The notes beneath the pieces are model-generated. The model saw only the letters and a program-made list of their open reading frames with translations, was not told the origin of the DNA and searched no databases. From positions 496,001 to 560,000 of the forward strand of contig JAKFAO010000009.1 in the NCBI GenBank assembly GCA_021527695.1: a stretch of DNA of 64,000 bases, written 5' to 3'. Of this stretch, positions 24,638-36,907 are shown piece by piece. The translations under genes were made by a program, and so were the position numbers. Position 1 is the stretch's first letter; every line of letters begins with the position of its first letter. The stretch comes from Naematelia aurantialba (lineage: Eukaryota > Basidiomycota > Tremellomycetes > Tremellales > Naemateliaceae).

Positions 24638-25336
24638 TTATCCCCCGATGGGTCCTGCGCCTCCCGGTTCATCCTGCTTTGGGTCCTGTCCTACCTTTTT
24701 TGTCTCCCTAATCTGGTTGCCTGTGACGTGTTCGACCTCTTTGTTGCCCGCGCCGGCCTGACCGCCTGCACTAGTTGTCTCTCCCTTGCCTGCTGACTCA
24801 TTTCCTCTCGACGGTGATTTGCCTGCCTTGTCTGCTGTTTCCTCCTTGCCTGCCTGCTGAGATTTGGTCGATTTGGGCGATTTGGGTTTGGGCGATTGAG
24901 TCGATTTGGGCGACTTGCCCGCCTCTGGCTTGACTTCAGGATCAGTCGAGCCGCTCTGCTGGCCTACGCCTTGGCCTTGGCCGCCGGGCTGAGGGTCCGC
25001 CGACGAAGAGGGGTAGGGAGTCGGCGTGTGGTTGTCTGCTTTCTCATCTGGCGGGTCGCCGTAGCCCGTTGTTGTGTGGCGGCGAGGGGTGGTGTGGAAG
25101 GTTCTGGTGAAGGTGGTGGCTGCAAGGGCGGTGGCTGCTGGGTGTGTGTTGGGTGGTCGAACGGTGATGACTCGAAGCGTGTTGAGTGGTCGAGGGGTCA
25201 TGGATCGGAGCGTGTTGAGTGCTCGAGTGGTGATGGCAGCACTGGGTTTGTTGAGTGCTCGAGGGGCGATGGCAGATCTGGGGGCTGTTAGGAACGGAAG
25301 GGTGAGGCGCGAGCGCAGAGAGAGGCGGAGTGACAT
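24638..25336 (-). CDS. Hypothetical mitochondrial protein with 11-residue repeats in its presequence
   Basis: A 232-residue single-exon frame from ATG 25334-25336 to a stop at 24638-24640. The N terminus is Arg/Ser/Thr/Leu-rich without acidic residues (MSLRLSLRSRLTLPFLT...), as in mitochondrial targeting sequences. It contains four 11-residue repeats around a core like RALNTLRSMT. The likely processing region reads TRTFHTTPRRHTTTGYGDPP. The mature part is short, hydrophilic and low in complexity (Lys/Ser/Gly/Pro-rich) and ends KKVGQDPKQDEPGGAGPIGG. Small fungal mitochondrial proteins of unknown function have a similar layout (FHTTP near the cleavage site, GGAGPIGG-like tail), but I cannot name a function. 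It is divergent from the AFG1-type gene, which also acts in mitochondria. Confidence 0.62.
   Translation of the reverse strand: MSLRLSLRSRLTLPFLTAPRSAIAPRALNKPSAAITTRALNTLRSMTPRPLNTLRVITVRPPNTHPAATALAATTFTRTFHTTPRRHTTTGYGDPPDEKADNHTPTPYPSSSADPQPGGQGQGVGQQSGSTDPEVKPEAGKSPKSTQSPKPKSPKSTKSQQAGKEETADKAGKSPSRGNESAGKGETTSAGGQAGAGNKEVEHVTGNQIRETKKVGQDPKQDEPGGAGPIGG
25146..25277 (-). repeat. Coding minisatellite, four 33-bp units
   Basis: Four adjacent 33-bp units at 25146-25178, 25179-25211, 25212-25244 and 25245-25277. They keep frame and encode four imperfect 11-residue repeats in the presumed mitochondrial presequence of the 24638-25336 gene. Confidence 0.85.
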
Positions 25337-25730
25337 TCTAAGTGGCGACTGAGTGGTGCTGGTCTCTGGAGACTGGCGGCTGGCGGCTGGACGACGCGGC
25401 TGGACTACGCGGAGAGGTTCAGCAGTGGCCGTGGCTTCACTGTGGTCGTTACAAATTGGACAGGCGAGTAGAGTAGAGCGACAAGAAACACTCAGAGTCG
25501 AGAGTCGCCATGTCATGCCACCTTTGAATCCAAATGAGGTCACGCGCGTCAGCCACGATCGACGCCGATCACCGCCAAGGCGGAGCCCCGGGATGCTGCT
25601 GGATTCGAGTCTTACTGCGTGTCGCTCTACAATGTCAGAATCGCAGAGCTTCGTAGAGTAGAGTATAGGGTATAGGGTATAGGGTGCCAGGCTCGGTATA
25701 GATAGCCAGGTATCCTGCGACACCTGCGAA
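25337..25730. promoter_or_regulatory. Divergent promoter region with a (TATAGGG)3 repeat
   Basis: A 394-bp space between divergent starts of two predicted mitochondrial proteins. Three perfect TATAGGG units occupy 25664-25684, preceded by GTAGAGTAGAG, about 50 bp upstream of the AFG1 start. The repeat could act as a TATA-like element or be a simple microsatellite. Confidence 0.45.
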
Positions 25731-28700
25731 ATGATCGCGATAGCTGCCCGCGCTGCTGGAGGGCCAGCCGCTCGGGTCCCACTGCGATACCGCGGCCGGA
25801 TCATCTTGCGCTCAAAGTCCACTCCTCGTTCCCGCATCGCAGCAACGGGTGCGACTGACGACCCTCCTCTCAGGCGATATACAGGTACGGCGAGGGCGAG
25901 CACTCACAGCGGGGACAGCTGGCCTCGCAGCGCCGGAGCTGCCAGACATTCCGGCGACGATGTAGACAGCGACGATGTAGACACTGGCAGCAATGGAGAC
26001 GCCGGCGATACTGGAGGCAACGGCGGCAATGGCGACACTGGCGATCGCGATGGTGCAGTCGGCGCCGTCCGCAGGCAGGACTTGCTCGGTTATTATCGGG
26101 CGCTGGTCGATTCCGGCCAGCTGACGTGGGATGACGAGCAGGTGAGGGTGGTGGTCAAGGTGCGTGGCTGCTGGCTTGTGGAGTGACCGCTGGTTCTGCT
26201 CTACATCATGTGCTCTTGCTCTTCCCGTCTGGCATATTCCGGCTGGCAGTTTCCTACCTTGCGTCTTCCCGCTTGTTTCCCGATCACCTTCCAATCCTCC
26301 ATCCTAGCCACAGTTGCTCGCCAGTCACGGCTCTGACGCCCACAGCTCCGCAGGCTGCTCGCAGAACTATCACACTACACCCCCCCACTGGACCTCCTAG
26401 CCCGCCTCGGCCCGTCTGCACCCATGCAAGCCCGCCGCGCTGTCAAGGACACGCAGGCTAGTTGGTGGAAGGGGAAATCCAAGGCGGTCGATGCGACGGT
26501 GCAGGAACAGGCGCTGGTGCGTGTGCTCAGCGGGCAGGAGGAGTTGGAGGATTTACGCACGCCCAAGGTGGGTTCCGTGTTCTCTCCCTCTCTGAAGTGA
26601 GACGTGCTGAACGAAATCAGGGAATCATGATTACCGGACCACCTGGTAGGCTGTATTCCCGTTTCGTCTCAACCACAGAAGTTCGTACAACAGAGGTTGC
26701 TCGCTATCTTTGCCACCCACGAGCTAGAGTCTCGTCCTCAAAGAATCGATGGGCTGATTGGAGGTCATCGAACGCGCTGACCTCGTAGGGACCGGAAAGA
26801 GTCTTCTGCTCTCGCACTTCTACACCCTCCTACCGACCAAACACAAACACCGCTGGCACTACCACGCCCTGACGCTCCACCTGTACGCGCAGGTGTTCAA
26901 GGAGATGCAGCGCCGCCGCGCCGCCGTGTCGACAGGCGCACGGAATGCGAATATGGACGTCGCTGCCAAACGAGGCTGGAAGGCCGTGTTCGCTGGCGGG
27001 CGCTGGGAGGCGGGTGAAGACCCAGAGGCTACGTGGGAAGAACGGCAAGAGACGATCCCTTTTGTCAGTGAGTGAGAGTGGGACAGTAACCACCGTCGTC
27101 ACTGGAACGGCAATCGCCAAGCAATCCAAAAACGACTCGATGGCTGACGGTTAGTCGCCCGCGACATGATCCTGGAATACCATATTCTCTAGTCCGCATC
27201 TCGTTTGACACGCTGGTTCAGAACTGACGAGTTAGCTTCGACGAGCTCCAGCTGCTCGATGCGTCTTCAGCTGCGCTCCTTCGCGACGTTCTCTCGTGGT
27301 ATTGGCGCCTGGGAGGGGTCATCGTCACTTGCTCGGCAAGTCCTCATCCACCTTATCCTCAAAATTCCTGACGAGGCAGAATCGCGTGCCGGAAGACCTG
27401 TACCACCACGGAGTACAGAAAGACCGTATGGCAGGCTTTCTCGACGCCCTCAAAGCGCGTTGCGAGGTCGTTGAGCTAGATGGTGGACGGGACTGGCGTC
27501 AGGGTACCGGGGTCTCGGACCTCCCTCGGAAGACTTGGTTTATTAAAGACCAGCGAGGAGAGGATGGGTTTGAATCTGCCTGGGAGCAAATGGGTGGTGC
27601 ACGAGGTCAGTAAACTGAGCCGTATGGATTCGGACACGTTGGCTGAGTAGGTAGCTGCGCCAACGACCGTTACGGTCTATGGCCGACAAGTCCGCATACC
27701 GCTCGTTGTAGGTACGGCTGCGCGATTCGACTTTTCCCAGCTCTGCGAGGAGGTACGTCCAGCTGTACTCTTGGTGCGCTGACTCCAGGCTCTCGGACCG
27801 GCAGACTACATCTCGATCGCATCTGCGTTCGCCACGATCTTTATCGATAATGTGCCGGTCCTGCTCCTCAAAAACAAGAATGAGGCGAGGCGGCTGATCA
27901 ATCTTGTTGATGCTTTGTGTATGCTTGTTCTATGTTCTCTTGCTCCGTTCTACAACTCCCGCGTCCACTCGGCAATTTCGTCCTCTGGCGGCAATGAGCC
28001 GCTCAATCAGCGTAGAGTATGCTCTCGCTGACCTTGGACAGACGAAAGCCGGTGCCAGATTTTTGTCCGCGCCGAAGCTCCGCCCACGACCATGTTCTTC
28101 CCAGACGCACTCGACTTCGCGGAGTCCACATCTACGACTTCGGCGCACGCCCAGGCCCAAGAGACCAACGAACAGATCATGGCTGCCGAGTCGCTGTCCG
28201 AGACGCTGCATCTGCCGTCTCTGCCGAATGTGTCCATCTACAATCCCGAGACGCGGGCGCAGCGGGAGAAGCGCGAGCAGAGACAAAGTAAGGCTGCAGG
28301 CGCGTTTGGCGTGCTAGGGATCTGGACGGGCGAAGATGAGCGCTTCGCCTATGTGAGTCTTGGTGTGAGGTTGATGCTGATTTCAGAAACGGGCAGTGTC
28401 GCGTCTGGTGGAGATGACCACATCGCCGACGTATGCCAAGGAGGCTTGGATGCCTCTTGACCAGGCGGGACGGGCGTGGGAGGGGAGGCGCGGTGCTGCA
28501 CAGCGACAGTCACTGGGACAGCATGCACCGTCGGCGCCGTCACAGACCCAATCCCAAATGTCGCCTCTGACATTGGGGCCTCGGACTCTCTCTCCGGAGA
28601 CAGCAGAGTCACCATCACCATCGCTGTCAGGATCTGCACAGTCCGTTGATATAGCCTCAGACAGGAACGATGACTTTGCGAGCGAAGCTAGTTACTCAAG

Positions 28701-28857
28701 ACCGTCTCGCATCCGGCCCAACGATCCACAAGACAAGGGCGCGCCAGTGTTGGGCGAACACCACGTCTGGGGCGTGACCGAGGAATGGGGTGAGAAAGCT
28801 GGTAAGTGGGGCAAGGGGGCCAAGGCGTTCAGGCGAGGAAGCAGCGGTGGTTCGTGA
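25731..28857 (+). CDS. AFG1: AFG1-type mitochondrial AAA-like ATPase
   Basis: AFG1/LACE1 family ATPase of the mitochondrial inner membrane, linked to turnover of respiratory-chain subunits. The ATG at 25731 begins an Arg/Ala-rich mitochondrial presequence. A Gly/Asp-rich spacer (DDVDTGSNGDAGDTGGNGGN) precedes the family start RRQDLLGYYRALVDSGQLTW. Walker A is split by an intron: GIMITGPPG joined to GTGKSLLLSHFYTLLP. Then HYHALTLHLYAQVFKEM, Walker B CFDELQLLDASSAALLRDVL, GGVIVTCS, VPEDLYHHGVQKDRMAGFLD and a C-terminal block (AARFDFSQLCEEALGPADYI, FIDNVPVLLLKNKNEARRLI). The tail GEDERFAYKRAVSRLVEM matches the family end but is preceded by a long insert and followed by a Ser/Gln-rich extension to the stop at 28855-28857. 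Introns number about ten. Confidence 0.88.
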
Positions 28858-29215
28858 GCCCGCGCTGCCTGTCCCGTTCGTCTGCATGCATGCATATCTG
28901 CGTGGCTCGCTGTACTGTCGCGGGGGGGCTGTCGCGCTCTCCTGGTAGTCTCGGTGAGATGCACTGCCGACCGGCTGTTGAACCGGGCCGACAATGGCCG
29001 AATGGCCCGGTGGAGGTGTCGTCCTCCACTTTACGAGCCCGTTTATATAATCGATTGTATCTTGATGGTGCATCGACCGCTGTCCCGTCCCGCATTTGGC
29101 TCGACGACCACCTCATTACTTACTTCTTGCGCGCCTCGACTGGACATCTGGTGGTTTCGCTGATCTCAAGAGGAACATCTGGTCGTTTCGCTAGTTCCAA
29201 CGTCGACCTGGCACC
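28858..29215. other. Intergenic: AFG1 3' flank and epimerase promoter
   Basis: About 358 bp with no coding signal. It holds a TATATAA-like element at about 29044-29050 that could serve the downstream gene, although it lies some 165 bp before the start codon. Confidence 0.4.
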
Positions 29216-30931
29216 ATGCCGGCAATCGCATCGTTTTCCGCTACCCACGCGCTGTCTGAACGACGGCTGCGCGACCCCCAGCTCGCGCCAGAGGCAGCGA
29301 AGAAGCGGGTCTTGGTGACGGGCGGATCGGGGAAACTGGGCCGGTGGGTCGTGCGGGATCTGGTGGAGCATGGGTACGAGGTGTTCAATTGTCAGTGCGC
29401 TCGGGCTCTGCTTGTTTGGCATTTGGGGTGTCTGGGTGTGTCAGGGTCGTTTGGCTGGACATGCATGCGCTTGAGGTTGGCGTCGCGGCGGGTTGGTGGA
29501 ATGCTCCTGAGTCCTGGGACTGTGTCGATCCTGGACGCTGTGGATCCCAGGACTGCCGTCGGCTATACAGCGCTGAGCTGCGAGGAAAGTGGTGGCGACT
29601 GAAAGTTCAGTGGCGGCGGAGTTGGACCGAGTGGCAGAGACCGGAATCCGCTTGAATTATCATGCTGACCCAGCTAGTGGACGTGATGCCCCCCGCGCCG
29701 AGCGAGGCCGACGTCAATGCGCGATTCGTCCTCGTCGACCTGCGGGACTACGGCCAGGTCGTGTCGACGATCATGGATGTGGACTCGGGGTACAAGGGCG
29801 TCGACGCGATCGTCCACCTCGCTGCGATTCCTGCCCCTGCCAGAGCGGTGCGTGGTTTGCTGCATCCGTCCCCTTCCTACTCCACCTACGGCCTCCTTCC
29901 CGCCGCCTCTTTCCCTCCTACGGCCTCCTTTGTCCTCCTTCCCTCCTACCGCCTCCGTCCCTCCTACTACCTCCGTCGCCCAACGCCAGCGGCTGACGGG
30001 CCTGGCTGACGTCTGGCACTGACTCTGACGCTGGTGCTGACTGACGCTGGTGCTGGTTCTATCCCTGACGCCAACCACCGTAGCCCAACCACGTCATCTT
30101 CCACACCAACTCGCTGCAGACGTACAACATCCTCGAAGCCGCGCGCGTCACCGGCATCCGACACGTCGCGCTCGCCTCGTCCGAGACGGTCTTTGGCATC
30201 CCGCTCCACCCGCACGCGCCGGCCACGTTCCCGCTGACCGAGGACGTCGAGCGCCCCGAGAGCAGCTACAGCCTGTCCAAGCTCGTGGGCGAGAAGCTGA
30301 GCGAGCAGTACTGCCGCTGGGACCCCGCCACCAAGATCATCAATATCCGCCTGAGCAACGTCATCGCCCCTGAAGAGTATGCCAAGTTTGAGTCGTGGCA
30401 GCACGACCCGTGGGAGCGCGCTTGGAAGTGAGTTTTGCTGCTCACCTCACCCTCGTCCGGGGAGTTAGAGGGCCCGATTGGAACTGCCTCTCTCACGTTT
30501 GCTCTTGCTCTTTCTTCGTCGCGGGCTGTGCAAGGTTCTCTTACGGCAGTGGTCTTGTGCTGGAGCGCTGTCCGCGCGGGAGGGACGGAGAGGGAGGGGG
30601 GAGCGACAAGGCGCGGAAACAGCAAGCAGGTGCTGACAACCCCAGCGGGTTCTGCTACATCGACACGCGCGACTGCGCCCAGGCATTCCGCCTCGCCATC
30701 GAGTCGGAACTCACAGGCTTCCACGTCTTCAACATTGCCAACGCCGACATTGCCTACCGCGAGCAGACGACCGCCGAGCTCGCCAAGCTCGTCTTTCCAG
30801 ACACTCCGTACACCCCAGAAACGGACGACCCCCGTGAGGGGCTCATCAGCATCAAAAAGGCCAGAGAGGTGCTCGGTTACAACCCGACGCACGACTGGCA
30901 GACCGAGGTCGCCAAGCTCAAGACCGCCTGA
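29216..30931 (+). CDS. NAD-dependent epimerase/dehydratase (extended SDR)
   Basis: Extended short-chain dehydrogenase that likely uses NAD on a nucleotide sugar or related substrate. The ATG at 29216 leads to the cofactor loop RVLVTGGSGKLGRWVVRDL. After a long intron come FVLVDLRDYGQVVSTI and GVDAIVHLAAIPAPARA, then PNHVIFHTNSLQTYNILEAA, VALASSETVFGIPLH and the catalytic YxxxK in SSYSLSKLVGEKLSE. The last exon gives GFCYIDTRDCAQAFRLAIES, FHVFNIANADIAYREQTT and EVLGYNPTHDW before the stop at 30929-30931. Three introns are unusually long; the one after residue PARA (about 29850-30082) is a C/T-rich repeat tract. The substrate cannot be named from sequence. Confidence 0.85.
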
Positions 30932-31190
30932 CGTCTCCTGTACGGTGTAACTCGCAGATTCAGATTGTGTATCTCTATTTTTCAGCAGTGTATGGAGTCT
31001 TAGCAGCTAACAGATGATCAACGTTACTCCCTTCATCCCGTCGTGTAGGCGGTGGCAAGGCAGTCAGTCAATACAAGTGTGACAATTGCATACTACCACA
31101 CGAGTCACGAGGTGGCCTTTCTCCAGATACCCGTCCATTCGACCGTTGGGACACATTTAAAGTCTATTTCGACCATTCGCTCTTCGACGT
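30932..31190. other. Convergent intergenic region
   Basis: 259 bp between the epimerase and ABC transporter stop codons. Presumed 3' UTRs; nothing else seen. Confidence 0.5.
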
Positions 31191-34100
31191 CTACTTCGAC
31201 TCTTTTGCCACTGTTCGCTTCCGCTCGGCCTCTGCAGCCATGGTCTTGAGGTTCTTGAACTCTGTCCTCCCAGTCGCTTTGCACAGCTGCTCTTGTCAGC
31301 CGAGCATCCCCCATCAGCACGGGGCCCGTTCAGCTTACTGCGTAGAACTTTGATTTGGGATCCCGCAAGAGTTCGGCCGGGGACGCAAATTCAGCGAGCC
31401 GCCCCTGATCCATTACTGCAAAATCATCAGTTTCTGCCACAGGACTCGCTTCGTAGTTGCCTACCTAGAACTTTGTCAAAGTCGATCTTGAATTGTCAGC
31501 AGACAGGCTTGCGTGACGACTGTGCGGAACGATCACTCACTATGGTATGTATCCGATGAGCAATCGTGAGGATGGTAGAGTCCGAAAACTCTTCTCGAAT
31601 GGTTTTCGAGACTGAGAAAGTGTGTCAGCAGAGCACGTCGACACGAAGAGGTGAATCACTGAGTTCGTCCGTTTCGTCTAGTCAGATAGATTAGCATGCC
31701 GTCTAAGTCCCGAGAGCCAGGTAGCAACGCACAGTCAATCGAAGCGGTCGCCTCGTCCATGAACAGAACCTTGTTTCTCTTCAAGATTGCCCGCGCCATG
31801 CTGTCTGTCAATACCCGGTTGCTGCAGGCACATACCATAACAGCTGCTTTTCCCCACTCGAAAAGTTATCACCGCCTTCCGAGACTGCATTATTCAGATC
31901 CCGGAAGACATTCTTGTTGCGCGTCTCGTCATCCTCGTCGGCAGCCTCGTTCTCCTTCAGCAGGTGAACCCGGCGGAGAGCAGCGTAAATATCTGCGTCG
32001 TCGTACTCGTCGAAGACGTCGAGCGTGGATCGGAGATTCCCCGATAAGATCGTAGGGTCCTGCGGGATAATGGTCACGCGCGTGCGGAGATCGGTTAGAC
32101 CTATCTTGGAGATATCTACACGACATCAGCCGAGCTATCCTAGCTGTCCGAGCTGCCATGCCAGCTACGACTCACCTATGCCATCGATAATGATGCGCCC
32201 TGAGAAAGCCTCGACAAAGCGAAAAAAACTTAGAGCAAGGGTAGACTTGCCGCAGCCGGTTGCGCCGACAATACCAATCTTTTCGCGGGGAGCGACACGG
32301 AACGAGATTCCGTGCAGGACGTTGGGGAGATCGGGCTGATGTTAGTGTTGTACAAAAGAGGTACCTCACCGCATAACGGACGACCAAGTTGTCTACCTCG
32401 ATCGCTCCGTGCTCAGGCCAGGCTGCTGACGGCCGAGGTTCCACGTATTCCGGCGCTTCTTGCTTGAGCTCGGTGTATCTGTCATAAGTAACAGCCTAGG
32501 TGACGAACGCTGTCACTCACTCCTTGATGCGCTCCAACGCTACCATGCTCTGCTCAAGCTGCACAAATCGCCTCACAACAAAGAGAAGATCGTGCGAGAT
32601 CGTGTTGGCGAATGAAAGAGCAAAGCCGGCCATGGCGGCAGTGACACTCGGGGCGAGTAGAACAGTGACTGCCGTGATGCCAACGACAATGGAAGAGAGG
32701 ACGTTGAAACGCGCGGAAAGCCAACGGTTGATGGTCCAGGACCAAACGAAAGCCAGAATGTTGGTGTCACCCAATCGCATCATTCGCTTGAGGGAGACTG
32801 TACTGGCCCCGAAGGCCCGAATGACAGCGACGCCAGACACGGTCTCTCCGAAGAGTGAATACAGGGGAGAGCGAGTGATAGAGTCCAAGCGTCTCATATC
32901 ACGGGACGTCTGGCCATAGATCGAGCCGGCTTGATAGTAGACGGAGAGGACGAGGCTAAGGTTAACGCTGGCAAGGACCAAACTCACCATCCAGCGATAA
33001 CAAAGGGCCACCCTCCGACATAGGTAATCGAAACGAATGTGACTGCAACATTGAGGCCGTACACCAGACTCCGCGAGACTGCGATCAGCTCCGACAGGGA
33101 TCAAAACGTACAGTTGTCTGCCATGCTCGAGTCTAAGCCTTCAATGTCTTTTCCGAAACGATTCAGCAGTCGGCCGCGACTGGTTGTGTCGTGGAAACGG
33201 AGATCGGCGAAGAGCACACTTTGGAGCATAGCTGCGATTAGCTTTGCGCGTCCTCAGAACATACCATTATGTAGTTTCTTGGAGGCTTGCAAGGAGCCAT
33301 AATAGACAAAGCCGAATTGAATATTCTTCACGAAACAGCCAATGGTTGTGATCTGGTCTCAGTAGCGTTCAGCGGCGTTTACCCACCAAGGCATAGACGA
33401 TCACATAGTAAGTCGAGCTATGATACTTCCAAGAGTCTGACCCAGTCCAATATCTGCTGTAAGCTTGCGAAGCACATTGCACTCACTGAAGCCATCCTCG
33501 TTCGACAACCGGCAGAAACATGGCAGCAATCACGGAAGCGACGAAGAGAGGCCCTGCATCGTCAGCGAAGCCAGCAGCTCAGACTTACACCACACTGGCC
33601 CGCCGAGTGAAGTGAAATAAGTCCGCCATACGGGCCAAGCAATTCGCCCCTTGGCCCTCTTTTCATCTTCGATCAGCTTTCGAGGTGCTTTTCTCTTGAC
33701 CTCGTCACTCGAATTTGCGAGTGTGATTTCGTCGCCCGCAATGGAGCTGGTCTCTGAATTAGGCTCGGAAGCAGCGGTACCGGAGAGTGAAGCGAGGCTC
33801 TTGTGGGTCGGTTTCACCATTTCTTCAACAGTCTTCTCCTCCTGCTCTGCGAGAGCAGATGGCTTGACTTTTTCGGCTTTGTCGACTTCCTCGAGCTCGT
33901 CCATGAGGCCACCGGCCACAAAGTCAGCCCGGGTTCCACTGAACTTGACATCGCCCTGTACGTTAGCTTGTCCACACGGCCACTCACGTTCTCAAGCGCC
34001 ACAATGTAGGCTGCGGCTGGGGATACGAGCGCCGTATGGTGTGAGACGAGCAGGATCGTCCTTCCAGCCATGATTGTTCCTGAAAGACAGTTCTCCATGA

Positions 34101-36907
34101 TGGCATGTGCCGTGTGCGCGTCGACAGCGCTAAGCACGTCGTCTAGGAACAGTGTCGCGGCTCGAGAGTAGACCGCACGCGCGAGCGATACTCTAGCTTT
34201 CTGTCCGCCAGAAAGATTTAATCCCTTCTCACCGATCTCCGTTTCGTCACCGTCTTCCAAAATTTCCAGGTCGGAGAGCAGCGAGCATGCGTCCAGGACA
34301 TTTTGGTAGCGGGTTGGATCCCAAGGGGATCCAAAGACGATGTTATCCCTGATCGATGCGTTTTGGAGCCAGGCTTGTTGAGGAACATAGGCCACCATCT
34401 GCGGAAGAAGCCAGTCTACAGCGTCGACGCGATCTGCAAAGTCTGAATAGGTATCGGGAGAGGAGCGAGGGCAGTCGAGAGACCCAGCGAGAAGATCGGC
34501 TTCCCCAAGCAACCCAGCAAGGAGCAGAGACTTGCCCGAGCCTGACATTAGCCATAGTAAAGGGTATGGAGCTCACCAAGACGACCACAGATCAATGACA
34601 GCTTGCCCTGTGGGAAGCGCAAAGTCAGATCGGCAAGGGTAAAAGCATTCTTTGGAGTCTGAGAAATGGTAGCCTTAGTGCCTGCAGAATCGTCTGTTGG
34701 CCATCCAAATGTCGCATTGATCAAGACAATGTCACTGTTCACTTCCTTTGGCTCGATTCGCTCAATCTCAGAGAGTGACATGTATTTCTCGATACGCCGG
34801 CAAGATACGAAGCCTTGAAGCGCTTCGATGAATGTTTCGGGCAAGGCGTTCAAGGCGTATCGTAGCTCCTCGAAGACGGCCAAGGATGTAAAGGCAACTG
34901 AAGGCGTGAGCTTTTGATGGCGGACCAGCGTAAAGTGCTTTCATTAGCAGGATTCGTATGCCTTGCTCACCAAGAAGGACACAACAGTGACCAGAACTGG
35001 AGTGAGAGCCCATATACAGTTGAACGCGACCTCGATTTGGTAGTTTCGGGCTTGCCATTTGAGCTCGGTCTTTCGGATATCCTGGATCCGCTTCTCGAAA
35101 GATCGCTCCCACGCCATGAATTTGAGCATTCGAATACCTTGGAGAATCTCATTCATCAAAGCAGTGCGCTGGTCCCGGGTCTTCATCAGGTTTTCTTGAG
35201 CGCGAACGACAACTTTCGAGGCGATATGATTGAGCGGGAGACAGAGCAGAGTTGCCAGGAGTCCAAAGAGCGCCGAGGTACCCAGAAGCTTCAAGAGGAA
35301 GACTGTTGCGACGATGATCTCGAGGGGTGCGTCTATGATGGCGAATTCGTGGAAAACAAATTCGGTCACTCGATCCACGTCCACCGTGAAGAGCGTCTGT
35401 CATCAGCGCTGAAACAACAAAAACTCACCATGATCTGCGTCTTCGAGCTGACACTCTCATCCTCGTCCTTGTCTTTCTTGTCTTTCTTGTCTTCCTTATC
35501 GTCGTGTCCCTCCTTTTTCGGCCCTCGAGCCTCTCCTGTGTCATCACCACTTGCAGCAATGTCCTTCTTGACGAGAGTCTTGCTGAAGAGTAATGTGTTG
35601 AGTTGCAGCCTGATTCTGGCCTGCAATGTTGTAGTGGAGATGGACCAGATTACTCCCGAGGCGATGTATATCAGGGCGTTTGAAGCAAACAATCCAAAAG
35701 CCAGGAGCCATCCCCATGCTGGAGACGACCGGAGCGGGTCATTTTCCAGGTAATTAATGAACAGTCGCAAGAGGTAATGGGGCAAGTAGTACACCACAGC
35801 GGTGACAGCAGCAAGGGTGGATTCTACGTGAGCTAGATCATCGAAAGTAACCCACGAGCGATAATAGCCGCTTTGTTGGCTTTGGCAACCTTGAGCAATA
35901 GATTGAAACCCTCCATACGACCAAGACGGCCTTTGTTCTTGCCGTAGATCTGACGCATGTGCTTGTAGTTTCGCAGAGCACCTGGCGTCAGTCCAATCGA
36001 CGTCAAATGTCTCACGTAAGGATGCTTGCAGAACGGGAAGGTCCCATACGTCCATAGTCTCCGCGACATATCCCTTCTTGATCAAATCGGTAGCGTAACC
36101 AAACAAGAGCCATTCGGGCACAGTGGCCTGGACTTCCTCTGATACGTTGCCTTTCCCCGGGTCCATCGAATCGTGATCTAAAGGAATGGCGGCAACGATC
36201 TTTTCGGGATAGACAGCTTCCAAGGGGATGTACAATGGCGGCCCACGACGGATCCAGCACACGATGACGAGAGGCGGTAGTTGACAAATGGGGAGGAGAT
36301 AGCGGACAATCTCCAATGCCGAGAGGTGCGGGTACACGCTGAAGAGTCGTGGCGCATCGGTAGGGATCGGTTCGTTGGGAAGGAGAGCGAGAACTGACAA
36401 GACGAGAAACTGGACGAAGAGATCGCTGCATTGGTGGATGGTTGTCGACCAGTGTGCCGCGACGTCGTTCTGCGATAGATGCGACCAGCCCAAGAAGATG
36501 ACAACGAGGTGAGCAGGGATGAGGAGAGTTGGGATGAGGATCGCCCGAGTCCTGTCCTCGACGTCCGAGTGGGACAGGACGGAGAGGACCAGGAGGGCGA
36601 TATTGCAGGCGAAAGGAGGGATCATGCAGAGGAGCAGGGCGATTTTCCGCCTCCACATGGACGACCAGAACTTTTCCGGCTCGACTGGCCGCCCATCCTC
36701 GCAGTTTTCTGGGTCGTCTATGTCGAAAAGATCTTTGTCGGCGTACGAGCCATCGAGAGCTTCATTGCGGTGAACAGGCAGTTGTACCGGCCGGTCCACA
36801 ATGTGCCGGATGGGCGAATCGGGATGAGCGGCGAGGTATATTGAGAATGAGAGGAGGGATGAGAAAGGTATCGAAGCGGTCGCGAGGATCTGTAGGAGAT
36901 CTGCCAT
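31191..36907 (-). CDS. ABCC-family (MRP-like) ABC transporter, full length
   Basis: Exporter of drugs, conjugates or vacuolar cargo. The ATG at 36905-36907 opens an N-terminal region with several membrane segments (for example ALLLCMIPPFACNIALLVLS and AILIPTLLIPAHLVVIFLGW), consistent with a TMD0. After the first core membrane domain, NBD1 has Walker A CGRLGSGKSLLLAGLLGEA (split by an intron), signature LNLSGGQKARVSLARAVYS and Walker B ATLFLDDVLSAVD. A charged Ser/Glu-rich linker leads to the second membrane domain and NBD2: GCGKSTLALSFFRF, VTIIPQDPTILSGNLRSTLD, signature NFSSGEKQLLCMARAIL and Walker B KVLFMDEATASID. The C terminus reads DQGRLAEFASPAELLRDPKS and, after one more intron, ends ...AKESK with TAG at 31191-31193. 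All nucleotide-binding motifs are intact. The substrate is unknown. Confidence 0.92.

Noticed and set aside
24638..25903. Long 421-codon version of the mitochondrial protein starting at 25903
   Set aside because: It would overlap the AFG1 first exon. The internal ATG at 25334-25336 gives a clean mitochondrial presequence and a normal divergent promoter.
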